A stretch of DNA of 64,000 bases from an uncultured Roseovarius sp. (GTDB taxonomy: Bacteria > Pseudomonadota > Alphaproteobacteria > Rhodobacterales > Rhodobacteraceae): contig CANMOU010000004.1 in assembly GCA_947499555.1 (NCBI GenBank), positions 62,001 to 126,000 of the forward strand. The letters run 5' to 3'. How positions within the stretch are numbered: the stretch's first letter is position 1; each line of letters opens with the position of its first letter. The position numbers and the translations under genes were made by a program. Positions 44,903-54,600 of this stretch are shown here, one piece after another. The notes beneath the pieces were generated by a model, which made no database searches, had not been told where the DNA came from, and was given only the letters and a program-made list of their open reading frames with translations.

Positions 44903-47900
44903 GCGACCATCTGTTCTGCTTTCTTAAGATCGACAGACACCAGTTGGCTGACACCTTGTTCCGCCATGGTCACGCCAAACAGGCGATCCATCCGGCTCAT
45001 GGTGACCGCGTGGTGGGTGATGATCAAGAACCGGGTTTCAGTCTGACGACACATTTCATCAAGAAGGTCGCAGAAGCGGCCGACATTGGCATCATCAAGC
45101 GGCGCATCGACCTCATCAAGAACGCAGATGGGTGCCGGATTTGCCAAGAACACAGCAAAGATAAGCGCCAGCGCCGTCAAAGTCTGCTCGCCCCCTGACA
45201 AAAGGCTCAGAGTCGCCAGTTTCTTTCCAGGAGGCTGGCACATGATCTCAAGCCCGGCTTCGAGCGGGTCGTCGCTTTCGACCATAACAAGATTGGCCTC
45301 GCCGCCGCCGAAGAGATGCTTAAAGAGCATTGAGAAATTCGAATTCACCTGCTCAAAAGCTGTCAAAAGTCGCTCCCGGCCTTCCTTGTTGAGCGATGCA
45401 ATGCCATTGCGAAGGGTTCGGATGGCTTCTTCGAGATCAGTCTTCTCTTCAAGAAGGGCCTTGTGTTCCTGCTCGATCTCGCGAGCATCCTCTTCGGCCC
45501 GCAGGTTCACGGCACCAAGCGCGTCGCGTTGCCGCTTGAGACGGTTCACATCGGCCTCGATGGCATCCGCGGCCGGCATTGCATCGGGATCGACATCAAG
45601 CCGTTCCAAAAGCGCCTCAGGTGTCAGTTCCATCTCTTCGTCGATGCGCATAGCGGCTTGTGTCAGTGTCTCGCGCGCGGCCTCTGCGCGCGCATCTGAT
45701 CGCGCCCGTGCCTCGCGTGCATCTCCTGCGGTCCGCTCTGCCTCCCGCTCGCCTTGCACCGCGTCCCGTGCGACAGCTTCTGCCTTTGAAAGCATATCCG
45801 CGGCTTCCGCCCGGCGGGCCTCTGCCGTTGCAATGTCTGCCCCGAGCGCCGCCCGCGTTGCGGCAAGTTCCGCAGGCTTCGCACTTGCCTCGCCAAGCTC
45901 GGTCTCGCTTTCTTCTTTGCGTTGCGCCAAGTCCGCTGTGCGTTTCTCGGCCGTCTCAAGGCGATGTCGCCACCCTGAGAGTTCTTTGGTCACCTCCTGT
46001 GCCCGCTTGGTGCGGGCCTCACCCTCGCGACGCAACTCATCATGTGCAGAGCGGTGGGAAATCATCGTGATCCGTGCTGCCTCGACCGTCATCTTGACGT
46101 CTTCTACATTGGCGCGCGCGGCCTCAAGATCCCCCAGCTCGCCAAGTGATTTCTCGGCTTCAGCGAGTGCATCCTTTGCCGCCAAAGCCTCTTCCGCATG
46201 GCGCGTGACAGCAAGTTTCTGGCTTTCGAGTTTGGACTGCGCAAGGTTGCGATCAGCCTCTGCTCGCGAGAGCGCACGGTTTGCTTCGGCCATGGCGCTG
46301 TCCGCGGCGCGGCGTGCCTCTCGTGCAGCACGGTCTGCTTCGGTTGTGTCCGTCAACTGCGTCTTGAGCTTTTCATGCGCCGCCGCAGCACCTTCGGCCC
46401 GCGATGTGGCATGCGTGAGCTGCTGCTTAAGCTCTTCAAGGCGGTTGAGCTGTTGCAGTCGCAACGCGGCTGCAGATGGCGCATCCTCGGCCCAGGCGCG
46501 ATAGCCGTCCCATCGCCAAAGATCGCCTTCGGTGCTGACAAGCCGCTGCCCCGGTTTCAGGGCGCCCTGAAGCTTTGCCCCTTCCTCTTGCGAGACAAGA
46601 CCAATCTGACCGATGCGCCGGGCAAGAACATCAGGGACCGTCACAAAATCGCTCAGCGCAGGCACCCCGTCCGGCAGCGTTTGAGCCGAACTGTATCGCG
46701 TCAGCCGCACCCAACCCGATGGCCCATCATCCTCGACTGCCGGTGCACGAAGATCATCGGCCAGCGCGGCACCCAGCGCTTTTTCGTAGCCCGTGTTGAC
46801 CTGCACCATATCGAGCACCTGGCCCCGCTCGGCAGTGTCGCGCTCCAACAACCGTGCGAGCGCTGATGCCTCGGCAGAAAGGGCATTGACCTCACCTTCC
46901 GCTTCAGACCGCTCTGCACGCGCCTCCGCCTCTCGGGCTTGAGCGTCTGCGCGCGCGTCGTCGGCCAAGGCAAGGGTGGCCTCGGCATCGATTGCAGCCT
47001 TGGCTGCCACCTTTTCAGCGGCTTGTGCCGAGGCAAATGCCTCTGTGGCTTGTGAGGCCGCCGCTTCGGCCGCCTCCGCCGCCTGTCTCGCGCGCTCGGC
47101 CTCTTGTTCGGATTTGGCGACCGTGGTCTGGCTATCTTCGACCAGACGTTGCACCGACTGATGCCGGGCAGCCAGCCGGGCCACATCCTCGGTCAGTTGA
47201 GACAGATCTGTCTCGCGGGTCTGCAGAACGGCGGCGGCATCCTGCGCCTCTTTCGCGGCCTCCGTTACGCGGTCGTCATGCCCCTCGGCGGCCTTTGCAA
47301 GCTCTTCGGCTTCCCATTCAAGTCTTTCGATCGTTTCGCCGGCATCGCGATTGAGATTGCTTTCACGCTCTATATCCAAAACGAGCTGTTCAATCCGGGC
47401 CTGCAAGGTCTCAATCCGATCCTGCGCGGCCTGCTCCTGTTCGGCGAGCGTGTCGCGGCCGACAAGAAGGCGTTGCAAGACAGCGGCTGCAATCGCTTCT
47501 TCCTCGCGCAGCGGCGGCAGGGCATCCTCGGCACGCTGCCGCAGCTTCGCCGCTTCACGCGCCGCCGCCTCGGCACGTCCGGCTTCGGCCGTTCGATCGG
47601 TCAGTTCACTTTCTGCAGAGGCACGAACAAGGTCGGCTTCTTTCCACCGTCTGTAAAGCAGCAGTCCCTCGGCCTGGCGCAGCTCTTCTCCGATCTGGCG
47701 ATAACGCATGGCCTGCTTTGCCTGACGCGCCAGTTGCGCCAATTGTCCGGCCAATTGCTCGATGACATCGTCCACGCGGGTCAGGTTTGTTTCGGCCCCC
47801 TTGAGCTTCAGCTCGGCTTCGTGCCGCCGTTGATAAAGCCCCGAGATACCTGCCGCCTCTTCCAAAATGCGCCGGCGTGCGGTCGGTTTCGCGTTGATCA

Positions 47901-48354
47901 GCTCCGCAATCTGACCTTGCCGGACAAGTGCGGGTGAATGCGCGCCGGTGGACGCATCGGCAAAGAGCATCTGCACGTCACGGGCGCGGACATCTTTGCC
48001 GTTGACCTTATAGGCGCTGCCCACGTCGCGGGTAATCCGGCGCACGATTTCGAGATGATCCGCTTCGTTGAAACCCGCGGGTGCAAGCCGGTCAGAATTG
48101 TCGATATGAACGCTGACCTCGGCAAAGTTACGGGCTGGCCTCGTTGCCGCCCCAGCAAAAATCACATCCTCCATGCCCGAACCGCGCATGGAGGTTGGCC
48201 GATTTTCACCCATGACCCAGCGCAGCGCCTCAAGCAGATTGGACTTGCCGCAACCATTGGGGCCCACGACACCCGTCAACCCATCCGAGATAAACAAATC
48301 CGTTGGATCAACGAAACTCTTGAAACCCGTCAATCTGAGCTTGGAAAACTGCAC
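44899..48354 (-). CDS. smc: Chromosome segregation protein SMC
   Basis: The 1151-residue protein folds as a long antiparallel coiled coil with a hinge in the middle (about 510-640). The ATPase head is split: Walker A GPNGCGKSNLLEALRW at the N-terminus, signature LSGGEQTLTALAL and Walker B ICVLDEVDAPLDDANVG at the C-terminus. It organises and segregates the chromosome with ScpA/ScpB (not in view). Its long Ala-rich coiled coil gives large open frames on the other strand that are not genes. Confidence 0.96.
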   Translation of the reverse strand: MQFSKLRLTGFKSFVDPTDLFISDGLTGVVGPNGCGKSNLLEALRWVMGENRPTSMRGSGMEDVIFAGAATRPARNFAEVSVHIDNSDRLAPAGFNEADHLEIVRRITRDVGSAYKVNGKDVRARDVQMLFADASTGAHSPALVRQGQIAELINAKPTARRRILEEAAGISGLYQRRHEAELKLKGAETNLTRVDDVIEQLAGQLAQLARQAKQAMRYRQIGEELRQAEGLLLYRRWKEADLVRASAESELTDRTAEAGRAEAAAREAAKLRQRAEDALPPLREEEAIAAAVLQRLLVGRDTLAEQEQAAQDRIETLQARIEQLVLDIERESNLNRDAGETIERLEWEAEELAKAAEGHDDRVTEAAKEAQDAAAVLQTRETDLSQLTEDVARLAARHQSVQRLVEDSQTTVAKSEQEAERARQAAEAAEAAASQATEAFASAQAAEKVAAKAAIDAEATLALADDARADAQAREAEARAERSEAEGEVNALSAEASALARLLERDTAERGQVLDMVQVNTGYEKALGAALADDLRAPAVEDDGPSGWVRLTRYSSAQTLPDGVPALSDFVTVPDVLARRIGQIGLVSQEEGAKLQGALKPGQRLVSTEGDLWRWDGYRAWAEDAPSAAALRLQQLNRLEELKQQLTHATSRAEGAAAAHEKLKTQLTDTTEADRAAREARRAADSAMAEANRALSRAEADRNLAQSKLESQKLAVTRHAEEALAAKDALAEAEKSLGELGDLEAARANVEDVKMTVEAARITMISHRSAHDELRREGEARTKRAQEVTKELSGWRHRLETAEKRTADLAQRKEESETELGEASAKPAELAATRAALGADIATAEARRAEAADMLSKAEAVARDAVQGEREAERTAGDAREARARSDARAEAARETLTQAAMRIDEEMELTPEALLERLDVDPDAMPAADAIEADVNRLKRQRDALGAVNLRAEEDAREIEQEHKALLEEKTDLEEAIRTLRNGIASLNKEGRERLLTAFEQVNSNFSMLFKHLFGGGEANLVMVESDDPLEAGLEIMCQPPGKKLATLSLLSGGEQTLTALALIFAVFLANPAPICVLDEVDAPLDDANVGRFCDLLDEMCRQTETRFLIITHHAVTMSRMDRLFGVTMAEQGVSQLVSVDLKKAEQMVA

Positions 48355-48589
48355 GCTTCTCTATCCCTCTGACCTGACCGGCATAGTTTTCGGTGATTCC
48401 GGCCTTGGGATGTCATGGAACGCCAGGCATTGGTATGGAGTCAACGTAAAACCCCTGTATGTGGCTATACTCCGCCAGTTATCCACAAGATATTGAAACG
48501 TGTCGGTGTGAACAGCGACGGAGAATGCCGCGCAAATGTGTTGCGAGGTCGGAATCATTCTTGACGGCGAGCAGATGCGGTTTCATACC
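48355..48589. other. Non-coding gap between smc and the B12 riboswitch
   Basis: This region must hold the smc promoter on the left and the promoter of the cobalamin operon on the right. A TATACT-like -10 is seen at about 48466-48471, but without a convincing -35. One perfect DnaA box (TTATCCACA, 48479-48487) is present but isolated. No open frame here is supported. Confidence 0.4.
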
Positions 48590-48790
48590 AGAGAGGCAAG
48601 GTTCCCCGCGCAATGTGCAAAGCACTGGGGATGAAACAGGGAATGGCGTGAAAGCGGACCCATGTCGGGCGCAAAATCGTCAGCCGCCCCCGCGACTGTA
48701 AGCGGAGAGCAGCCATCGCAATGCCACTGGGATCCGTCCCGGGAAGGCCGATGGGTGCGCTGACCCGCGAGCCAGGAGACCGGCCATGCA
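48590..48790 (+). promoter_or_regulatory. Cobalamin riboswitch
   Basis: The conserved B12-element blocks occur in order: AGGGAAT and GTGAAAGCGG, then CCCCGCGACTGTAAGCGG, GCCACTGG, GGGAAGGC and the B12 box GAGCCAGGAGACCGGCC ending near 48785. The left boundary is approximate. Downstream, CCCCC (48887-48891) can pair with the GGGGG of the ribosome-binding site (48909-48913) of the next gene, extended by two pairs, suggesting translational control. It lies about 135 bases before hupE and should switch the whole hupE-cobO operon off when cobalamin is plentiful. Confidence 0.93.
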
Positions 48791-48921
48791 ATCGGGCAAT
48801 GCCCGAGGACAGACAACAACGGACGGGGTGTTCCGTTGGGGGAAGGCCAGGCACATCTTTGTGCCGGGCGGGTTCTCTGACGATAGCCCCCTTCAATTTT
48901 GAACCCGAGGGGGACAGACCA

Positions 48922-49566
48922 ATGAAGAAACTTTTTGCCGCAGTCGGCCTGACACTTGCTGCCACGCCCGCACTGGCGCACCACCCGCTGAACGGGATGC
49001 CGATGGAAACCTTTGCTCACGGCATGCTTTCCGGCGTCGGTCACCCGCTTCTGGGCTTTGATCACCTGTTCTTTGTCATTGCGATGGGCGTCGCTGCGCT
49101 CTTTACGGCCAAGCGCTACATCACACCTGCGGCCTATATCGCCGCCATGCTGGTCGGTTGCGGACTAATGTATGCGGGCATCGCAATGCCGCTGGCAGAA
49201 ACCTTCATCGTCCTTTCGCTTTTGGTCGTCGGCGGGATTGTCCTGTCGGGCCGCGCTTTGACCGCAACCACAGCAATTGCACTCTTCGCTGCATTCGGAC
49301 TGTTCCACGGATCTGCCTTCGGCGGCTCTATCGCCGGACAGGAAGGCGGCGTGAATGCGGGTGTTCTCTTGGGCTACCTGCTTGGCCTCGGTCTGTTGCA
49401 ATACGGCATCGCCATCGCGGCAGGCTGGGTCGTTGAAAAACTGCTCGGCGCAACGGAAGCGGCTGCCACCAATGCCCGGCTGGTTGGCGCGATGGTGGCC
49501 GGTGTTGGCGTTTTCCTGGCACTGGAAATCGTGGAAGGCCCGATCGTCGCCGCGCTGGTTGGCTGA
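48922..49566 (+). CDS. HupE/UreJ-like metal permease, probable cobalt importer
   Basis: The 214-residue protein has a signal peptide (LFAAVGLTLAATPALAH) followed by six hydrophobic helices with HupE/UreJ motifs (GVGHPLLGFDHLFFVIAMG, GLFHGSAFGGS). HupE proteins carry nickel or cobalt. Placement directly after a B12 riboswitch and before cobW and cobN makes cobalt the likely substrate. ATG 48922 is chosen because the longer in-frame starts run through the riboswitch. Confidence 0.88.
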   Translation: MKKLFAAVGLTLAATPALAHHPLNGMPMETFAHGMLSGVGHPLLGFDHLFFVIAMGVAALFTAKRYITPAAYIAAMLVGCGLMYAGIAMPLAETFIVLSLLVVGGIVLSGRALTATTAIALFAAFGLFHGSAFGGSIAGQEGGVNAGVLLGYLLGLGLLQYGIAIAAGWVVEKLLGATEAAATNARLVGAMVAGVGVFLALEIVEGPIVAALVG

Positions 49567-49583
49567 TCGGCAGCTAATCTGAC

Positions 49584-49606
49584 GGGCGGCTCCAAACGGG
49601 CCGCCC
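49584..49606 (+). terminator. GC-rich hairpin between hupE and the His-rich gene
   Basis: GGGCGGC (49584-49590) pairs with GCCGCCC (49600-49606) around a 9-base loop, 17 bases after the hupE stop. No long T-run follows (TGTCTATTT), so it may weaken, rather than end, transcription, or protect the upstream message. It suggests hupE may be made in excess over the downstream genes. Confidence 0.45.
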
Positions 49607-49628
49607 TGTCTATTTCAAGGGGGAGTAC

Positions 49629-50126
49629 ATGGCCAATCCGATCGTCTTGCTGGCTGTTGGCGTGATCTCAGGTGCCGGACTTGGCGCGCTGATCACCGCA
49701 ACGGTTGTCGATCAAGGAGCTATGTCGAAACCACATCTGTCGGGCGAGGCGGCGCATGATCATTCTGCGCACGATCATGGGCAGAGCGGCCATGATCATA
49801 AGGTGATAGAAGCCGACAGCCCGATCCCGACGCTGGATCTGGTGATCCATCCCGACGGACCACAAAGCCGCAACCTGGAAATCGTAACAACGCATTTCAC
49901 CTTCGACCCAGTTCGTGTGAATGGTGAACATTTTGCTGGTCATGGTCATGCCCATGTCTATGTCAATGGCGTCAAACAGCCCCGCGCCTATGGCCCGTGG
50001 GTGCAACTGCTCGCGCTGCCAAAGGGCACGCACGACATCCGCGTCACGCTTAACACCAATGACCACAGTTATCTTGCAGTCGATGGCGCGCCGATAGAGG
50101 CCACCACGACAGTCACCATCGAATGA
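49629..50126 (+). CDS. His-rich periplasmic protein in the cobalt operon
   Basis: The 165-residue product has an N-terminal membrane helix or signal anchor (about 4-26), a histidine-rich stretch at residues 43-57 (HDHSAHDHGQSGHDH) and a compact C-terminal domain with HGHAHVYVNGVKQPR and a beta-rich pattern. It lies between hupE and cobW and starts after a clear ribosome-binding site (AAGGGGGAG). The histidines and context suggest periplasmic binding of cobalt or nickel. I recognise no family for the C-terminal domain. Confidence 0.82.
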   Translation: MANPIVLLAVGVISGAGLGALITATVVDQGAMSKPHLSGEAAHDHSAHDHGQSGHDHKVIEADSPIPTLDLVIHPDGPQSRNLEIVTTHFTFDPVRVNGEHFAGHGHAHVYVNGVKQPRAYGPWVQLLALPKGTHDIRVTLNTNDHSYLAVDGAPIEATTTVTIE

Positions 50127-50141
50127 TCTCAGGAGACCTCC

Positions 50142-51209
50142 ATGCACGCTAAGATCCCTGCCACCGTTGTCACCGGCTTTTTGGGCGCGGGCAAAACCAC
50201 CCTCATCCGTCACATGCTGGAAAACGCCAATGGACGTCGCATCGCGCTGATCATCAACGAGTTTGGCGATCTCGGTGTCGACGGCGGCATCCTGAAAGGG
50301 TGCGCCATAGAGGGATGCGCAGAAGAAGATGTGATGGAGCTGTCCAATGGCTGCATATGCTGCACTGTGGCCGAGGATTTCGTGCCGACGCTGGAGAAAC
50401 TGCTCGATAGGCCCGATGCGCCTGATCACATCGTGATTGAAACCTCTGGTCTTGCCCTGCCTCAGCCTTTGGTGCGTGCCTTCAACTGGCCCGAGATTTC
50501 AACGCGCGTGACCGTGGATGGCGTGGTGACCGTCGTGGATGGCAAGGCCGTGTCGGAAGGCCGCTTTGCCCATGACGTGGCTGCCGTTGATGCCCAGCGT
50601 GCGCAAGATGAAAACCTCGACCACGAAACGCCCCTGTCAGAGCTTTTTGAGGATCAGGTCGCCTGCGCCGATATGATCGTGGTGAACAAATCCGATCTGC
50701 TGGGCAGTGACGAGGCCGACACACTCGTTGGCAAACTGAAGGGTGAATCCCGCGACGGCGTGCAGGTGGTGAAATCCACAATGGGCGCCCTGCCCATCGA
50801 CGTGCTTCTGGGTCAAGGCATCGGAGCCGAGACCGATATGGAAGCCCGTCATGAGCTGCACCACCACCATCACCACGATGATGACCATGATCACGACAAC
50901 GATCACCACCATCATGACCACGATCATGACGCGTTTGAATCCTTCGTCGTCACCCGTCCCGAGATCGACGACCCCGTTGCCTTTGCCGAACAGGTCGCCG
51001 ATGTGATCCGCCGCCACGACATCCTGCGCCTGAAAGGTTTTGCCGCTGTCGCAGGTAAGCCGATGCGTCTGACGCTTCAGGCCGTTGGCCCGCGCGTGGA
51101 CACCTATTTCGACCGCCGCTTCGGTCAGGACGTGCGAGAAACGAGGCTGGTCGTCATTGGCCAGACCGGGCTGGACCGTTCGGCGATCGAGGCCGCGCTG
51201 AGCGCATGA
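50142..51209 (+). CDS. cobW: CobW family GTP-binding metallochaperone
   Basis: The 355-residue GTPase has Walker A GFLGAGKTT (12-20), the metal-binding CxCC motif NGCICC (C71, C73, C74) and NKSD at 182-185. A His/Asp-rich loop at about 237-263 probably stores metal, and a CobW_C domain follows. It would deliver cobalt to CobN. Its stop overlaps the GNAT start by 4 bases. COG0523 members serve various metals; position beside cobN argues for cobalt. Confidence 0.93.
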   Translation: MHAKIPATVVTGFLGAGKTTLIRHMLENANGRRIALIINEFGDLGVDGGILKGCAIEGCAEEDVMELSNGCICCTVAEDFVPTLEKLLDRPDAPDHIVIETSGLALPQPLVRAFNWPEISTRVTVDGVVTVVDGKAVSEGRFAHDVAAVDAQRAQDENLDHETPLSELFEDQVACADMIVVNKSDLLGSDEADTLVGKLKGESRDGVQVVKSTMGALPIDVLLGQGIGAETDMEARHELHHHHHHDDDHDHDNDHHHHDHDHDAFESFVVTRPEIDDPVAFAEQVADVIRRHDILRLKGFAAVAGKPMRLTLQAVGPRVDTYFDRRFGQDVRETRLVVIGQTGLDRSAIEAALSA

Positions 51210-51661
51210 CGCTGATTGTTGAGCCCGCAGATCCGCGTGCCGATGGGCCACGGGCGCTTTTGGAAGCCAGCCATGCACTGATGCAGGCAAGCTTCCCACC
51301 AGAGGAGAACTACTTTCTGGACATAGACGAACTTTGCGCACCAGACGTCCATTTCTTCGCCGCCAGAGAAGGCGCAACAACGCTTGGCACCGGTGCGCTG
51401 GCCGCCAAGGACGGCTACGGCGAAGTGAAATCCATGTTCACCGCACCCGAGGCGCGCGGCAAAGGCGTTGCCGCCGCTCTTCTGCGTCAAATCGAAGATC
51501 AGGCGCATAACCTTGGCCTGCCGCTTCTGCGTCTGGAAACCGGAGATCCGTTGGAAGCCGCCGTGCGGCTTTATGAGCGACACGGCTTTGTCCGCTGTGG
51601 CATCTTTGGCGACTATCAACCCAACCTCACGTCTGTCTACATGGAAAAGCCGCTGAGCTGA
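51206..51661 (+). CDS. GNAT family N-acetyltransferase
   Basis: The 151-residue acetyltransferase has the acetyl-CoA-binding segment EVKSMFTAPEARGKGVAAAL with R/QxxGxG/A form (ARGKGVA). It overlaps cobW by 4 bases and cobN by 1 base, so it is fully embedded in the cobalt operon. What it acetylates is unknown. It could modify a corrinoid intermediate, a small amine or a protein, or simply be carried along. Confidence 0.88.
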   Translation: MTLIVEPADPRADGPRALLEASHALMQASFPPEENYFLDIDELCAPDVHFFAAREGATTLGTGALAAKDGYGEVKSMFTAPEARGKGVAAALLRQIEDQAHNLGLPLLRLETGDPLEAAVRLYERHGFVRCGIFGDYQPNLTSVYMEKPLS

Positions 51662-54600
51662 TGCATCTGCTTGCCGCCACACCCGGGGTCATCGATGATG
51701 GCAAGGAACCTGTCGATCTGGGTCAGACACCTGCCGATGTGGTGTTTATCTCTGCCGCGGATACGGAACTTGCCGCGCTCTCTGAGGCGCGGTCCGAAAT
51801 GGCCGCTCCACCTTCGCTGCGGCTCGCCAATCTCACTCATCTGCAGCATCCTATGTCGGTTGATCTGCATCTTGATGCATGTGCCACGAAATCCCGTTTG
51901 GTGATCGCGCGTGTGCTGGGCGGTGTCGGGTACTGGAAATACGGAACCGAGCAATATGCCGCGCGCTGCCACGAGGCGGGCGTGCCGCTGGCGCTCTTGC
52001 CCGGCGATGATAAGCCAGACGCCGGTCTGCGTGATTTGTCGACCGTGGGGGCCGACGACTATGAGACGCTCTGGGCCTATTTGGTGGAAGGCGGTCCTGA
52101 GAACGCGGCCAACTTTCTCGAATACACCAAAACCATGCTGGATGGCGGCGACACGCCGCCTGCTGCGGCGCCGCTTTTGCGTGCGGGAGTCTACTGGCCG
52201 GGCAGCGGGTTGGCGGACCTGGCGACAGCGCAAAAGGACTGGGCGAAAGACGCGCCCGTCGTGCCTATCATCTTCTACCGGGCCCTGGTGCAGGGCGCAG
52301 GGCTAAACCCGATAAACCGTCTTACGCGGTCGCTGCTGCGCGCGGGCCTTAACCCGCTGCCGATCTTCGTCGCGTCTCTGAAAGACCCGGTATCGGTGGC
52401 CACGCTCGACCGCCTCTTTCAGGCGGCACCACCGGATATCATCCTGAATGCCACGTCTTTTGCCGTCGGCTCACCCCATACCGGTGATGACAGCCTTACC
52501 AACCCCTTGGCTATGGTATCCGCAAACAACGCGCCAGTGTTTCAAACCGTGCTGGCCGGTTCCTCCGAAGACGTCTGGGCGCAAGGCCTGAGCGGGCTGA
52601 GTGCCCGGGACATCGCCATGAACGTCGCCCTGCCCGAGGTCGACGGGCGCATCTTGTCGCGCGCGATCAGCTTCAAGGGCGAGGCATTCTTTGATGAGGC
52701 AACAGAATGCCCCATCGCCACCTACCGTGCGCAAGGCGACCGGATTGAGTTTGTCACCCAGCTTGCAAAAAACTGGGCGACACTGCGGCGCACGGCCCCA
52801 AAGGACCGCAAGGTTGCTTTGGTTCTGGCCAACTATCCCAATAAGGATGGACGTCTGGCCAATGGCGTGGGTCTCGACACACCGGCAGGCACGGTTCACG
52901 CGCTGACGCTTCTGAAAGACGCAGGCTACCCTATCGAGAACATCCCGGACGACAGCGACGCCCTGATGCAGGCGATCATGTCCGGGCCAACCAATTGGCT
53001 GACCGACCGCGCCGACAAGGACGGCGGCAAGTTGCTGCCGCTGGACACATACCTGCAGCATTTCAGTGCCTTGCCCTGGGATTTGAAAGAGGCCATGACC
53101 CAGCGCTGGGGCGCACCGGAAGATGATCCTTTCTTCTTGCCTCAAATATCCAATTCCGACGGCGCCACCGGGCCGGGCTTCAAACTTTCTATCCTGAGCT
53201 ATGGCAACGCGGTCGTCGGTATTCAGCCGGCGCGCGGCTACAATATCGACCCAACGGACACCTATCATTCGCCCGACCTTGTGCCGCCTCACAACTACCT
53301 GGCCTTCTATTTCTGGCTGCGCCACCATTTTGGCGCGTATGCCGTCGTCCACATGGGCAAACACGGCAATCTGGAATGGCTGCCGGGCAAGGCGCTTGCT
53401 CTCTCGACTACATGCTGGCCCGAGGCGATCTTGGGCCCGACACCGCATGTCTATCCCTTCATTGTCAACGATCCCGGAGAAGGGACACAGGCAAAACGCC
53501 GGGCACAGGCGGTCATCGTCGATCACCTCACTCCGCCGCTCACGCGTGCCGAAACCTATGGACCTCTGCGCGATCTTGAGGCTTTGGTGGATGAATACTA
53601 CGAAGCTGCCGGTGTGGATCCGCGCCGTATCGATCACCTGCGCCGTGAAATTCTGTCCCTTACATCTACAACCGGACTCGATGCCGATGTCGGCATGAAG
53701 GGAGAGGACGAAGACAGCGATCTGTCCAAGCTCGACGCTTATCTCTGCGAGCTGAAAGAGGCACAGATCCGCGACGGGCTGCACATCTTTGGGCAGTCTC
53801 CGCTGGATCAGCAGGAGCGCGATCTGGCCATCGCTCTGGCCCGTGTGCCCCGCGGAGATGGCAAGGGACCCAACGCATCGCTTCTGCGCGCTTTGGCAAA
53901 TGACCTTGGACTAGGCATTGACCCTCTGGATTGCGACATGTCTGCGCCAGCAGTGGAGAAACCCAAGGCGCTGGCGAAGCTGACGGGGGATCCATGGCGC
54001 TCCAACGGCGATACGATTGAACGGCTCGAACTTCTGAGCCAGGCCCTTTTACGGGAAGGCGGGCGGGGCGCATTGGCTTTGCCAACAGCGTTGTCCGTCC
54101 TGACCGAAATCGATAAGACCATTCGCCCGGCTGTTGCTGCCTGTGGCCCAAATGAAGGACAGGCGTTGCTCTCGGCTCTGGACGGGCGGGCGATTCCGCC
54201 GGGCCCCTCTGGGGCCCCGACCAGAGGCCGTCTTGATACGCTGCCCACGGGACGCAACTTTTTTTCCGTCGACAGCCGCGCCGTGCCCACGCCCACCGCC
54301 TGGGCCCTGGGATGGAAATCGGCTGGTCTTCTGATCGAAAAACACCTGCAAACCCATGGGGACTGGCCGCGTACCATGCTGATCACCGCCTGGGGCACCG
54401 CCAATATGCGCACAGGCGGCGATGACATCGCGCAAGCCATGGCATTGATGGGGGTGAAACCGAAATGGGACGCGGCCAACCGGCGTGTCACAGGCTTTGA
54501 AATCCTGCCTCAGGGCGTTTTGGGCCGACCGCGTGTCGATGTGACCCTGCGCATTTCTGGCTTTTTCCGCGATGCTTTCCCGCAACTTATCGCCCTCTTC

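Noticed and set aside
45086-46504. 472-codon Ser/Ala-rich open frame opposite smc
   Set aside because: Its composition mirrors the Ala/Glu-rich coiled coil of SMC on the other strand; no real domain.
48479-48487. Perfect DnaA box TTATCCACA near smc, considered as part of an origin
   Set aside because: It is a single box with no further boxes, AT-rich unwinding region or dnaA/hemE-type origin arrangement; one such 9-mer in 64 kb is expected by chance.
48721-48921. N-terminal extension of the HupE gene
   Set aside because: The extension would be translated from within the B12 riboswitch and lacks protein-like character; the start at 48922 gives a clean signal peptide.
50860-50940. CAT/CAC-rich stretch considered as a DNA repeat or CRISPR-like element
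   Set aside because: It encodes the His/Asp-rich metal loop of CobW in frame, a known feature of the family.
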